Below, in pieces: positions 10,801 through 20,721 of a stretch of 64,000 nucleotides of DNA; positions within the stretch are counted from its first letter, which is position 1, and every line of letters starts with the position of its first letter. The translations under genes and the position numbers were made by a program. A model generated the notes under the pieces. That model had not been told where the DNA came from. It ran no database searches and saw only the letters and a program-made list of their open reading frames with translations. Source of the stretch: an uncultured Alphaproteobacteria bacterium (GTDB lineage: Bacteria > Pseudomonadota > Alphaproteobacteria > Micavibrionales > UBA1664); NCBI GenBank assembly GCA_943789475.1, contig CALSUG010000002.1, forward strand, positions 165,739 to 229,738, in the 5' to 3' direction.

Positions 10801-13122
10801 ATGGATCAACTTATCTCACCCGACCGATTATTATCTTATTTACAAGACATCAATACGCCAATGACCAAGAAGGATTTGGCCAAGGCCTTTGGTTTAAAAG
10901 GCAGTGATCGCATTATGTTGAAAGAGGCCATCCGTGATTTGATGGATTCCGGTCAAATTCAAAAAACGGCACAAAAAACATATGCGTTGGCAGGTGATGA
11001 TAATATTCCTGCCGTGGCGGTATTTCAGGTCACAGAAGTGAGCTTGGATGGTGAGGTTTACGCTCGTCCCATTGAAAATGCGGATTTAGAAAAAAAATTA
11101 ACGGATCCTATTTTAATTGATGTGCGTGGTAAAAAATCATGCGGTGCGAATGATCGTATTTTGGTGAAATTAAAAACGATTGATGATGGCGAAATTATCG
11201 GATTATTAATGCGTACACTGGGCGAGGTTGTGACAAAAACGATTTGTGGTCGCGCGGTTCAAACGCAAAAGGGATGGATCGTTGAACCTGTTAACAAATC
11301 TGATCGTGACACGTACAGATTATCAAATCCATCGGATGATTTAATTGACGGTCATTTGGTCGAGGTTGAATTAGAGCAAGAAAGTGGTCGTGGCTCGCTT
11401 CGTAAATCGGTTGCAAAATTGAAATCAATCATTGGGCATGATGATGATCCAAAGGCGATATCGTTGATCGCGATGTTTGAAAAAGGCCTTGTGCCTGAAT
11501 TCTCCGATAATGTTATCGAAGAAACAAAGGGTATGACCGTTCCTGAACTGAGAAATCGTGAAGATTTGCGTGATATTCCTCTTGTCACTATTGATGGTGC
11601 GGACGCGCGCGATTTTGATGATGCGGTATTTGCGGAAAAAACTGATGATGGCGGATTTCATATTATTGTCGCGATTGCCGATGTGTCGCATTATGTTCGT
11701 GAAGGAACTGAATTAGCCAAGGAAGCATACAAACGTGGAAATTCAACCTATTTCCCGGATCGTGTTGTACCGATGTTGCCCGAGGCTTTGTCTAACGATT
11801 TATGCTCGCTTCGCCCGCACGAAGAACGCGCCTGTATGGGGTTTCATTTATATACTGATAATCAGGGTATTTTAAAAAAATGGCGACCATTCCGCGGATT
11901 GATGAAATCGCATGCACGATTGATTTATGAACAGGTACAGGCCGCATTTGATGGTGTGATCGATGATAAAACGGCGCCGTTGTTGGATGATGTTTTGAAA
12001 CCAATGCATGCGGCCTTTAAAATGTTGGAAAAGGCCAGGTCAAAACGTGGTGCGTTGGACATTGATATGCCCGAACGCCAAATTATGATTGATGACACGG
12101 GCACAATGACTGGTGTTCAACTACGTGCGCGATTTGATGCACATAAAATGATCGAAGAATTCATGATCTTGGCCAATGTCGCGGCAGCCGAGGCTTTGGA
12201 GGCAAAATCAGCGCCATGCATCTACCGTATTCATGATCAACCAGACAGCGAACGTATTGATAACGCATCAAATTTTTTGGAAGGATTTGGTATTAATTTG
12301 GCCAAGGGGAATGTCCCAAAACCCATCGTATTGAATAGCATTTTGAAAAAGGTCGAAGGTGAAGACCACGCACACTTGGTCAATGAAGTTGTTTTACGAT
12401 CACAATCACAAGCGGTTTATAGTCCGGATAACGTTGGGCATTATGGTTTGGCATTATCAAAATATGCACATTTCACATCCCCTATTCGTCGTTATGCCGA
12501 TTTGATCGTGCATCGATCAATTATTAATGCCTATGGATTAGGTGATGGTGGGTTAACCGAAACGGAAAGCGTGACCATTGGCGAAATTTCCGATCATATT
12601 TCAAAAACTGAACGGAACTCTATGGTCGCGGAACGATCCGCGGTTGATCGGTTCACCGCATCATATTTGGAAACACGTACGGCACAGGAATTTACGGGTC
12701 GTATATCGGGTGTTACCCATTTTGGATTGTTTGTACGATTGGATGAAAATGGCGCGGATGGTTTGATACCGATTAAAACATTGCCCGATGATTATTATGA
12801 ACATGTTGAGAAGGCGCATGCTTTGATTGGTCGTCGGACAAAACGAATTTTCCGTCTATGTGCGCCTGTACGTATCATGATCCGCGAGGCGGATCGATTG
12901 ACAGGATCATGCATATTGGCACTTGTCCCTGGACAAACCAGTGCGGATATCCCCGGATTTTTTGGTGCGCATGATGTGTTACCAAAACAAGGATCGCGTG
13001 GTCACCGTGATGGTGGTAAAAATTTTAGAGGTAAATCATCAAAATCTAGTGAGGATAAAAAACCGTTCAAGAAAAAGAAAAAAACAACACCAAAGCATAA
13101 AAAGAAAAAGACAGCAAAATAA
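10801..13122 (+). CDS. rnr: Ribonuclease R
   Basis: DGADARDFDDAVFAE, YFPDRVVPMLPEALSNDLCSLRP, HFTSPIRRYADLIVHR, S1 domain, Lys-rich tail. Confidence 0.96.
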   Translation: MDQLISPDRLLSYLQDINTPMTKKDLAKAFGLKGSDRIMLKEAIRDLMDSGQIQKTAQKTYALAGDDNIPAVAVFQVTEVSLDGEVYARPIENADLEKKLTDPILIDVRGKKSCGANDRILVKLKTIDDGEIIGLLMRTLGEVVTKTICGRAVQTQKGWIVEPVNKSDRDTYRLSNPSDDLIDGHLVEVELEQESGRGSLRKSVAKLKSIIGHDDDPKAISLIAMFEKGLVPEFSDNVIEETKGMTVPELRNREDLRDIPLVTIDGADARDFDDAVFAEKTDDGGFHIIVAIADVSHYVREGTELAKEAYKRGNSTYFPDRVVPMLPEALSNDLCSLRPHEERACMGFHLYTDNQGILKKWRPFRGLMKSHARLIYEQVQAAFDGVIDDKTAPLLDDVLKPMHAAFKMLEKARSKRGALDIDMPERQIMIDDTGTMTGVQLRARFDAHKMIEEFMILANVAAAEALEAKSAPCIYRIHDQPDSERIDNASNFLEGFGINLAKGNVPKPIVLNSILKKVEGEDHAHLVNEVVLRSQSQAVYSPDNVGHYGLALSKYAHFTSPIRRYADLIVHRSIINAYGLGDGGLTETESVTIGEISDHISKTERNSMVAERSAVDRFTASYLETRTAQEFTGRISGVTHFGLFVRLDENGADGLIPIKTLPDDYYEHVEKAHALIGRRTKRIFRLCAPVRIMIREADRLTGSCILALVPGQTSADIPGFFGAHDVLPKQGSRGHRDGGKNFRGKSSKSSEDKKPFKKKKKTTPKHKKKKTAK

Positions 13123-13166
13123 CCACTGTCTTGTCATACCATAATGAAGCACATAGACTTATCGTT

Positions 13167-14075
13167 ATGAATAACACAATTATTACGATTTTTGGTGCAA
13201 CGGGTTTTATTGGATCAGAAACTGTCCGCGTTTTGGCTGCACAAGGATATATCTTACGCTTACCACGCAGACATCCAAAAAAGGCAGATATGCTAAAATT
13301 TAACGGTGATGTTGGACAAATTGTTCCTATTACATGTGATTATACAGCTAAGGGTATTGATAGTGTCATTGCAGGATCACATGCGGTGATTAATTGTACG
13401 GGAATTTTGGTGGAAAAGGGACATAAATCATTTATGGGTACGCACTGTTATTTAGCTGAAGATATTGCAAAATCGTGTACAAAAAATGGGGTTGAACAAT
13501 TGGTTCACATTAGCGCATTAGGTGTTGATAAATCACGTTCTCACTATGGGAAAAGTAAGCTATCTGGTGAACAGGTTATTTGCAAAAATTTTGATAAGGT
13601 GATGATCATACGCCCGTCTATTGTTTTTGGTGTACAAGACAATTTTTTCAATATGTTTGCAAAAATAGGAACTGTTTCACCACTTTTACCTTTAATAGGT
13701 GGCGGTAAAACATTATTTCAACCTATTTATGTTGGAGATGTTGCAAAGGCGATTTCAAATGCCATTAAAAATAAATCCTTGGGTATATATGAATTGGGCG
13801 GACCAGATATTGTGTCATTCAAAGACATTTTAAAGAAGTTAAAATCATATACAGGACAAAAATTTTGCTTGTTACCCTTGCCTTTTTTTATTGCAAAAAT
13901 TCAAGCTGTGATGATGAGTATTTTACCAAATGCGCCTATAACGATTGATCAAATTCGATCACTTAAAACGGATTCGATTGTTGATAAACATGCCATGACT
14001 TTGTCTGATTTAAATGTTAAACCAACACCTATGGATCAAATTTTACCATCATATTTGGAACGATTTAAAAAATGA
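13167..14075 (+). CDS. NAD(P)-binding NDUFA9-like / complex I-associated epimerase-family protein
   Basis: ITIFGATGFIGSETVRVLAAQGY Rossmann motif, HISALGVDKSRSHYGKSKLSGEQ. Confidence 0.85.
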   Translation: MNNTIITIFGATGFIGSETVRVLAAQGYILRLPRRHPKKADMLKFNGDVGQIVPITCDYTAKGIDSVIAGSHAVINCTGILVEKGHKSFMGTHCYLAEDIAKSCTKNGVEQLVHISALGVDKSRSHYGKSKLSGEQVICKNFDKVMIIRPSIVFGVQDNFFNMFAKIGTVSPLLPLIGGGKTLFQPIYVGDVAKAISNAIKNKSLGIYELGGPDIVSFKDILKKLKSYTGQKFCLLPLPFFIAKIQAVMMSILPNAPITIDQIRSLKTDSIVDKHAMTLSDLNVKPTPMDQILPSYLERFKK

Positions 14076-15328
14076 AATTATACTTAGCATTCTTTTTTAT
14101 TGCAGTAATCGGCATAATTGCGCCGCCGTCACATGCACAACGCTCGGATTCGATTGCCGCGGTTGTTAATGGCGATGTCATTACCTACACGGATTTATAT
14201 GATCGTATGAGTTTGATTTTGAAATCATCTGGTATGCCTGACACACAGAAATTTAAAGAACGATTATTGCCTCAAGTTTTGACAGGTTTAATTACAGAGC
14301 AAATTCAATTACAGGAAGCAAAAAAATTGGGATTTGATGTTTCAAGTGATGAAATTGCAAAAGGATTTGCAGAATTATCAGGTCAAAATCGTTTAAAACC
14401 TGAACAGTTCAAATCTATTTTAAAACGTCAAAAGGTTCAAATTGGAACCTTGGAAAAACAAATTGAGTCACAATTGGCGTGGGGAAAAGTTGTTCAAAAA
14501 GAAATTCGCCCTCGTATTGCGTTGAGTGACGCAGAAATTAATGCAGAAGTTGAAAGGTTAGAAAAAAGAGAAGGGCAAGAAGAATTCTTTGTGGCTGAGA
14601 TTTTTATGCCCGTTAATGATAACGCTGCTGAAAAAGATGTTCGTAAAGCCGCAGCCGATCTTTCAAAACAGTTAAAACAAAATGTTAAAAAATTTCCTGC
14701 GGCAGCACGCCAATTTTCACAAAGTTCAACTGCGGCCAATGGTGGTATTATTGGTTGGATAACTGCTGATCAATTGGGCGAAGATATCGAATTTACATTG
14801 TCTAAAATGGATGAAAATATGGTGAGTTCCGCAATTAAAAATGATGAAGGGTACACGATATTATTTGTTCGTGATAAACGTATAATTGATTTAGGGAATG
14901 CACAGGTTCAAGAAAAATTACGTATAAAAATGGCCGTTTTCGAAATACCAGAAAACCAATCTGATCGGAACGAATTAAATGATATCGTCGATGATTTCCG
15001 TCGTGATGTGAAAGGTTGTCTTGATATCTTAAAGCGCACGGCGAAGATGCAAAATGTTCGTTTGGATGAGGTTGATGATGAAGTCTCTAATATTTCACCC
15101 AATATAAATGATGCTATTGCCGATATTAATATTGGTGAGGTAGGAAAAAATATAACAACCGAAACACATATCACTGTTCCAATGTTATGTGGTCGTGACG
15201 GTGGTGGTGAAAATACTGCGTTAAAACGTGAAATTGAAAATCGTATGGGTACACAGCGTATGGATATTTTGCAAAAACGTTATTTGCGTGACCTCATTTC
15301 AGACGCATATATTGAACGTCGTGTTTAA
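14072..15328 (+). CDS. surA: SurA-like periplasmic peptidyl-prolyl isomerase chaperone
   Basis: Signal peptide, SIAAVVNGDVITYTDLYDRM, parvulin domain; upstream of rsmA. Confidence 0.88.
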   Translation: MKLYLAFFFIAVIGIIAPPSHAQRSDSIAAVVNGDVITYTDLYDRMSLILKSSGMPDTQKFKERLLPQVLTGLITEQIQLQEAKKLGFDVSSDEIAKGFAELSGQNRLKPEQFKSILKRQKVQIGTLEKQIESQLAWGKVVQKEIRPRIALSDAEINAEVERLEKREGQEEFFVAEIFMPVNDNAAEKDVRKAAADLSKQLKQNVKKFPAAARQFSQSSTAANGGIIGWITADQLGEDIEFTLSKMDENMVSSAIKNDEGYTILFVRDKRIIDLGNAQVQEKLRIKMAVFEIPENQSDRNELNDIVDDFRRDVKGCLDILKRTAKMQNVRLDEVDDEVSNISPNINDAIADINIGEVGKNITTETHITVPMLCGRDGGGENTALKREIENRMGTQRMDILQKRYLRDLISDAYIERRV

Positions 15329-15330
15329 TC

Positions 15331-16164
15331 GTGTGTGATTCTGTCGAAAATTTACCCCCATTACGTGATATCATCCGTGATAATGATTTACGCGCGACCA
15401 AAGCCTTGGGACAAAATTTTCTATGCGACCTTAACCTGACCCGTAAAATTGCACGTCATGCCGATATTCAACTCAACGACCATGTCATTGAAATTGGCCC
15501 TGGCCCTGGCGGCCTCACCCGTGGAATATTATTAGAAGGTGGACAAAATTTAACCGCGATAGAATTCGACGCGCGCGCCGTTCGTGCATTACAAAGTTTG
15601 GACGAGGCATCGGGCGAACGGTTGAACCTCATTCATGGTGATGCGTTAAAAGACGACACAATGAAATATGGTGATGATGGCACGCGTAAAATCGTTGCCA
15701 ACCTGCCATACAATATTGCAACACCACTCCTGATTGGATGGTTAAAACAAATACATGCCTATGGCGCGGACGCATACCAATCGATTACGGTTATGGTTCA
15801 AAAGGAAGTTGCCGAACGAATGTGCGCGACGGACAATACCAAACAATATGGGCGCCTTGGCGTTTTGTGCCAATGGTTATGTGATGCACGGATTTGTTTT
15901 GACGTGCCTGCATCGGCCTTTGTGCCGCCACCAAAGGTCACGTCATCAATTATTCAATTAATACCTAAAAAACGTAATGATGATATTGCGTTTGAAGTGA
16001 TTGAGAAATTGACGGAGAATGCATTTGGCCAACGGCGTAAAACAATTCGACAATCATTGAAAAAATATAAAGATACGGTTGAGGCCACAGGAATTGATAA
16101 TTCACAACGTGCTGAAAATTTATCAATTAGTGATTTTCTTAATATTGCAAAACACATGTCATGA
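15331..16164 (+). CDS. rsmA: 16S rRNA (adenine1518/1519-N6) dimethyltransferase
   Basis: KALGQNFLCDLNLTRKIA, VIEIGPGPGGLTRGIL, NLPYNIATPLL; GTG start. Confidence 0.96.
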   Translation: MCDSVENLPPLRDIIRDNDLRATKALGQNFLCDLNLTRKIARHADIQLNDHVIEIGPGPGGLTRGILLEGGQNLTAIEFDARAVRALQSLDEASGERLNLIHGDALKDDTMKYGDDGTRKIVANLPYNIATPLLIGWLKQIHAYGADAYQSITVMVQKEVAERMCATDNTKQYGRLGVLCQWLCDARICFDVPASAFVPPPKVTSSIIQLIPKKRNDDIAFEVIEKLTENAFGQRRKTIRQSLKKYKDTVEATGIDNSQRAENLSISDFLNIAKHMS

Positions 16165-16901
16165 AACATATTTTGATTACAGGATCGAGCAGTGGATTGG
16201 GCGAAGCCCTCGCGCTCAACTATGCATCTGAAAATATTTTATTATCTTTATGTGGTCGCGATAAAAAACGCCTTGATGCAATAGGTGGGCAGTGCAAAAA
16301 GTTAGGCGCAAATGTTCATACAAAAATTATCGATGTATTGGACAAACAATCCATGGAAAAATGGATCATCGCGCGTGATAAAAAGCACTCTATCGATATT
16401 ATTGTCGCCAATGCAGGGATCAGTGGTACAGATGATAGTTTGACCAGCGCTGAAAAAATATTCGATATTAATATGGGCGGTGTCGTGAATACCATTCACC
16501 CAATAATTCCACGAATGCAGGAAAGACGTACAGGGCAAATCGCATTGGTATCGTCATTGGCAGGATATAAAGGATTATCATCCGCACCGGCCTATTCCGC
16601 AAGTAAGGTTTTTGTGAAGGGTTATGGGGAGGCTCTGCGCGGAAAATTATCACCCGATGGCATAAAGGTGAATGTTATTTGTCCTGGGTTTGTGCGTTCA
16701 CGCATCACCGATCAAAATGATTTTCCAATGCCCGGATTTATGGAGGCGGACAAGGCCGCCAAAATCATTGTAAATGGGTTAGAAAAAAACAAACCGGTCA
16801 TTGCCTTTCCATGGTTTATGCGTTTTGGCGTATGGTTTTTATCCACCCTTCCCGCCTTTATCGCAGAATGGATCACATGCCTACTTCCTAAAAAATCATA
16901 A
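16161..16901 (+). CDS. Short-chain dehydrogenase/reductase
   Basis: ILITGSSSGLGEALA, NAGISG, YSASK. Confidence 0.93.
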   Translation: MKHILITGSSSGLGEALALNYASENILLSLCGRDKKRLDAIGGQCKKLGANVHTKIIDVLDKQSMEKWIIARDKKHSIDIIVANAGISGTDDSLTSAEKIFDINMGGVVNTIHPIIPRMQERRTGQIALVSSLAGYKGLSSAPAYSASKVFVKGYGEALRGKLSPDGIKVNVICPGFVRSRITDQNDFPMPGFMEADKAAKIIVNGLEKNKPVIAFPWFMRFGVWFLSTLPAFIAEWITCLLPKKS

Positions 16902-17164
16902 TTATTTTCTCTAATTTGATGGAACAACCTTCGACTGTTAAAATTATTCCATAACGTAAATCATATAAAGAAAGTTAAAAAATGGTGGAATGACGATAAT
17001 GCAGAAACAAGAAAGTTTTTAGAAAGAGGTGTTTTTTATATTGTGTATCCTCCTCTAAGAAGGTTGTGGAATAAAGTAAAACGTTCAAAACGAGTAAATA
17101 ATATAATGGATGGTGTTCTTATAATAATTGGTGCCAGTATAATATTGTCACTACCATTTTAATT

Positions 17165-18325
17165 TCATAATCCACCAAACTTGGCACGGAGGATATCGGC
17201 GTATACCTCCATCGTGGCGTTACACATTTTATCTTTTGTGAAATTATCACTCACATGTGCGATTGACCGTGTCGCCAGCTCAGTCCGTTGTTCATCATTC
17301 ATCGCCAATGCCTGACGCAACGATTCCGCCAATGCATCCGCATCACCAACGGGGAATAACCACCCTGTTTGTTTATGAATGACCGTTTCCTTGAACCCAC
17401 CATAATCAGAAGCAATTACAGGACGACCCATCGCTTGTGCCTCAATCGGTGTACGCCCGAACCCTTCGGGAACGATTGACGGTGCAACAACGATTGATGA
17501 TAGATAATATGCCGCGGGCATATCCGTACAATTATCAACAATACGCACCATACCTGATAAATTTTTTTCGGTTATTGATTTTTCTAATTCTTCTTGAAAT
17601 TCATTACGTCCTTGGTTTGGTCCAACCATGATACAAAAAATATCGCGACGACCCAATTTTTCCAATGCATCAATCAATACCTGATGCCCCTTAATACGAC
17701 TAACCCGTCCGGGCATAAGGATGAGGGGAACACCATCTGGTGCTCTCCATTGCTTTGCCAAATTCATTGCACGTTCGGCGGTGACCAATTCGGGTTGAAA
17801 TTTTTCTAAATCGACACTGCGCGGAATTGTGACCAAATTACGTGGATCAACATCAAAAAATTCACGAACATAATCACCAATAAAATTCGATATTGCAATT
17901 ACACGGTTCCCTCGTGTCATCACACTATTGTACCAATGTTTTACACGGTTTTCATTCCCCTTATATGCCGCATGAACGGTTGTTACAAATGGTGTACGCA
18001 TACCCTTACACGCCCAATACGCACTCCATGCTGGTGCACGTGATCTCACATGTACAATATCAACATCATGTTTTACAATTAATTTTTTCAAACGTTGCGT
18101 ATTACGCCAAATCGTTAATGGGTTTTTGGAATGAACGGGTAAATCAATATGATCAGATTTAATACGGAGGAGGTCAGGGACACGCGACCCGCCATTGGAT
18201 ACCACAATCGACCGTGCGCCCGATTTTACAATTTCGGATGCAATATCAATGCATCCTTGTTCCGCACCGCCAATGCCCAATTCAGGGATGATTTGCATGA
18301 TTGTTAATTTTTTTGTGTCTTGCAT
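17165..18325 (-). CDS. Glycosyltransferase family 4 (GT-B)
   Basis: [65 protein letters not shown]. Confidence 0.93.
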   Translation of the reverse strand: MQDTKKLTIMQIIPELGIGGAEQGCIDIASEIVKSGARSIVVSNGGSRVPDLLRIKSDHIDLPVHSKNPLTIWRNTQRLKKLIVKHDVDIVHVRSRAPAWSAYWACKGMRTPFVTTVHAAYKGNENRVKHWYNSVMTRGNRVIAISNFIGDYVREFFDVDPRNLVTIPRSVDLEKFQPELVTAERAMNLAKQWRAPDGVPLILMPGRVSRIKGHQVLIDALEKLGRRDIFCIMVGPNQGRNEFQEELEKSITEKNLSGMVRIVDNCTDMPAAYYLSSIVVAPSIVPEGFGRTPIEAQAMGRPVIASDYGGFKETVIHKQTGWLFPVGDADALAESLRQALAMNDEQRTELATRSIAHVSDNFTKDKMCNATMEVYADILRAKFGGL

Positions 18326-18372
18326 CTTAACTATATCTTTTTTGAATGATTCTTATGGATTATAGTTGAAAT

Positions 18373-19113
18373 ATGACAGACATCAAATTTATTGACGGAC
18401 CAAACGGTAAAACCGCATATCAATTCGTTGAAGGCGATAATGATCTTCCTCCTATTGTATTTTTATGTGGTTTTAAATCCGACATGGGGGGTAGCAAGGC
18501 TGAATGGCTTCAGGATTATTGTGTTGCCAATAATCGTACATATTTACGATTTGATTATTTTGCTCATGGGCAATCGGATGGTGATTTTAAAAATTATACA
18601 ATTAGCCGCGGTGTTATGGATTCCGTATTCATGATGAATGAATTTATTAAACGTCCGGCCATTGTTATTGGATCGTCCATGGGTGGGTGGATCGCCATGC
18701 GTTTGATACAAATGATGCCTGATCTCATTCATGGTTTTATAGGTATTGCTGCCGCACCTGATTTTACACGTAAAATATATGCACAACTGGATGATGGACA
18801 CCTCAACCAATTACAGGAAAAGGGATATATAGAAGAAGACAGTGGTTACGACGAACCCTATATCTTTACACAAGCACTTTTTGATGATGGTGAAAGTCAA
18901 TCTGTTATGGATCGTCCGATTGAATTTGATGGTGCGGTTCACCTTATCCAAGGTAAGGAAGATACATCTGTTGATTGGCATGTGCCCGATGCGATTAATA
19001 CTGTGTTTGATGGGCGCGCCGAAATCACATTGATTGATGATGGCGATCACAGTCTGTCTAGACCACAAGATTTGGACATCTTACAAGGCGCGATTGAAAA
19101 AATGTCATCTTGA
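18373..19113 (+). CDS. Alpha/beta hydrolase
   Basis: VIGSSMGGWIAMRL nucleophile elbow, GKEDTSVDWH, DGDHSLSR. Confidence 0.9.
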   Translation: MTDIKFIDGPNGKTAYQFVEGDNDLPPIVFLCGFKSDMGGSKAEWLQDYCVANNRTYLRFDYFAHGQSDGDFKNYTISRGVMDSVFMMNEFIKRPAIVIGSSMGGWIAMRLIQMMPDLIHGFIGIAAAPDFTRKIYAQLDDGHLNQLQEKGYIEEDSGYDEPYIFTQALFDDGESQSVMDRPIEFDGAVHLIQGKEDTSVDWHVPDAINTVFDGRAEITLIDDGDHSLSRPQDLDILQGAIEKMSS

Positions 19114-19149
19114 CTTATGCACGGGTATCGCCGATAACAAACGATCTAA

Positions 19150-19239
19150 GGAGAGGTGGCCGAGTGGCTTAAGGCGCACGCTTGGAAAGCGTGTTTAGGG
19201 TTAAACCTAACGTGGGTTCGAATCCCATCCTCTCCGCCA
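19150..19239 (+). tRNA. tRNA-Ser (anticodon GGA)
   Basis: ggagaggtggccgagtggcttaaggcgcacgcttggaaagcgtgtttagggttaaacctaacgtgggttcgaatcccatcctctccgcca; acceptor GGAGAGG/CCTCTCC, long variable arm, encoded CCA. Confidence 0.96.
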
Positions 19240-19241
19240 TT
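19220..19241 (+). repeat. Candidate attL core (tRNA-Ser 3' end)
   Basis: gaatcccatcctctccgccatt; near-duplicate at 35384-35404. Confidence 0.75.
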
Positions 19242-19401
19242 GATCTATCCAACACCATCCAATAAAATCCACAAGAACAATATATATCAACAGTTGTACG
19301 GTATTTTTTGTGCAGTATCATCCAATATTATTTATTGGCATCCATAAATTTTGGGGGTATAGTTGGGGGTATAATAAAAAAGCGAAAAAATTATACCCCA
19401 A

Positions 19402-20583
19402 ATGAAATTAAACGACAAAGCATGTAAAAATAAAAAACCAACGGATAAGCCTGTTAAAATGGCAGACGGTGGAGGTTTGTTTCTTCTCGTTCAACCAAAT
19501 GGTAAAAAATATTGGCGTATGAAATATCGTTATATGAACAAAGAACGGTTATTATCCTTTGGCGAATACCCGCTTGTATCATTGGCGGATGCCAGAAATA
19601 AACGTGAAGAAGCAAAAAAACTCTTACTTGAAAAAATAGACCCATCAGAACAAAAGAAACAAGATAAGCGTCAAAAAGAAATTGAAGCCGAAAATTCATT
19701 CAAAGCAATTGCGCTGGAATGGCATAAAAATCAATCAGAATTATGGAGTGACAGTCATGCCAAATACACACTAAGACGGTTGGAACAAAATATATTCCCA
19801 TCCTTTGGAAATAAACCGATCATTACTATTGAAGCACCTGAAATATTAGATACCTTAAAAAAAGTACAAGATCGTGGCGCAAATGAAATGGCGACCCGAT
19901 TAAGGTCAATATGTAGCCAAGTATTCAGATATGGAATTGTTACAGGTCGTGCAAGCAGGAATCCAGCGCAAGATATTCACGGCGCATTAAAACCATATAA
20001 AAAATCACATTTCGCCAGTATTGAGATAAACGAAATTCCTGAATTTTTAAAAACCCTCAATAAAAATGATGCTCGATTATACAAGCACACACAATTAGCC
20101 GTTAAGATGTTGATGTTAACATTTGTACGCACAAGTGAAATGATCGAGGCAACATGGGATGAATTTGATCTTGAAAACGCACAATGGTTTATTCCTGCTG
20201 AACGCATGAAAATGAAACAACCACATATCGTTCCCTTATCGACACAGGTTTTAGATATTTTGTTAGAGTTAAAGGCATTATCACCAAACAGTGATTATAT
20301 TTTCCCAAGCCAGTTTGGGCACAAAAAACACATGAGCAACAATACAATTTTAAAAGCGTTGGAACGTATGGGATATAAAGGGAAAATGACAGGTCATGGT
20401 TTTCGCGCTTTAGCGATGAGTGCGATTAAAGAAAAACTAAATTATCGTCATGAGGTCGTAGATAGGCAATTAGCACACGCACCACGTAGTAAAGTTGATC
20501 GAGCCTATGATAGAGCAAAATTTTTGGATGATCGTGTTATCATGATGCAAGAATGGGCAGATTATTTAGAGAAACTAAGTTAA
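19402..20583 (+). CDS. Tyrosine-type (P4-like) site-specific integrase
   Basis: DUF4102-like N-terminus (LFLLVQPNGKKYWRMKYRYMNKERLLSFGEYPLVSLADAR), TFVRTSEMIEATWDEFD, GHGFRALA, RQLAHAPRSKVDRAYDRA. Confidence 0.96.
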   Translation: MKLNDKACKNKKPTDKPVKMADGGGLFLLVQPNGKKYWRMKYRYMNKERLLSFGEYPLVSLADARNKREEAKKLLLEKIDPSEQKKQDKRQKEIEAENSFKAIALEWHKNQSELWSDSHAKYTLRRLEQNIFPSFGNKPIITIEAPEILDTLKKVQDRGANEMATRLRSICSQVFRYGIVTGRASRNPAQDIHGALKPYKKSHFASIEINEIPEFLKTLNKNDARLYKHTQLAVKMLMLTFVRTSEMIEATWDEFDLENAQWFIPAERMKMKQPHIVPLSTQVLDILLELKALSPNSDYIFPSQFGHKKHMSNNTILKALERMGYKGKMTGHGFRALAMSAIKEKLNYRHEVVDRQLAHAPRSKVDRAYDRAKFLDDRVIMMQEWADYLEKLS

Positions 20584-20721
20584 TTAAAAATGTCGTAAGT
20601 TTATCACCCACAATTCGATTTAGAATTTAAGTTATTCTGTTTTATTGAAAATAACTTGACCTAATTAAATTTCATAATTACTAATTAATTCCTATAAAAA
20701 TTATAAAAACAGGGTTGTGCT

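Noticed and set aside
19156-19347. 63-aa ORF over tRNA-Ser
   Set aside because: Starts inside the tRNA gene; translation of tRNA and att sequence, not a credible protein.
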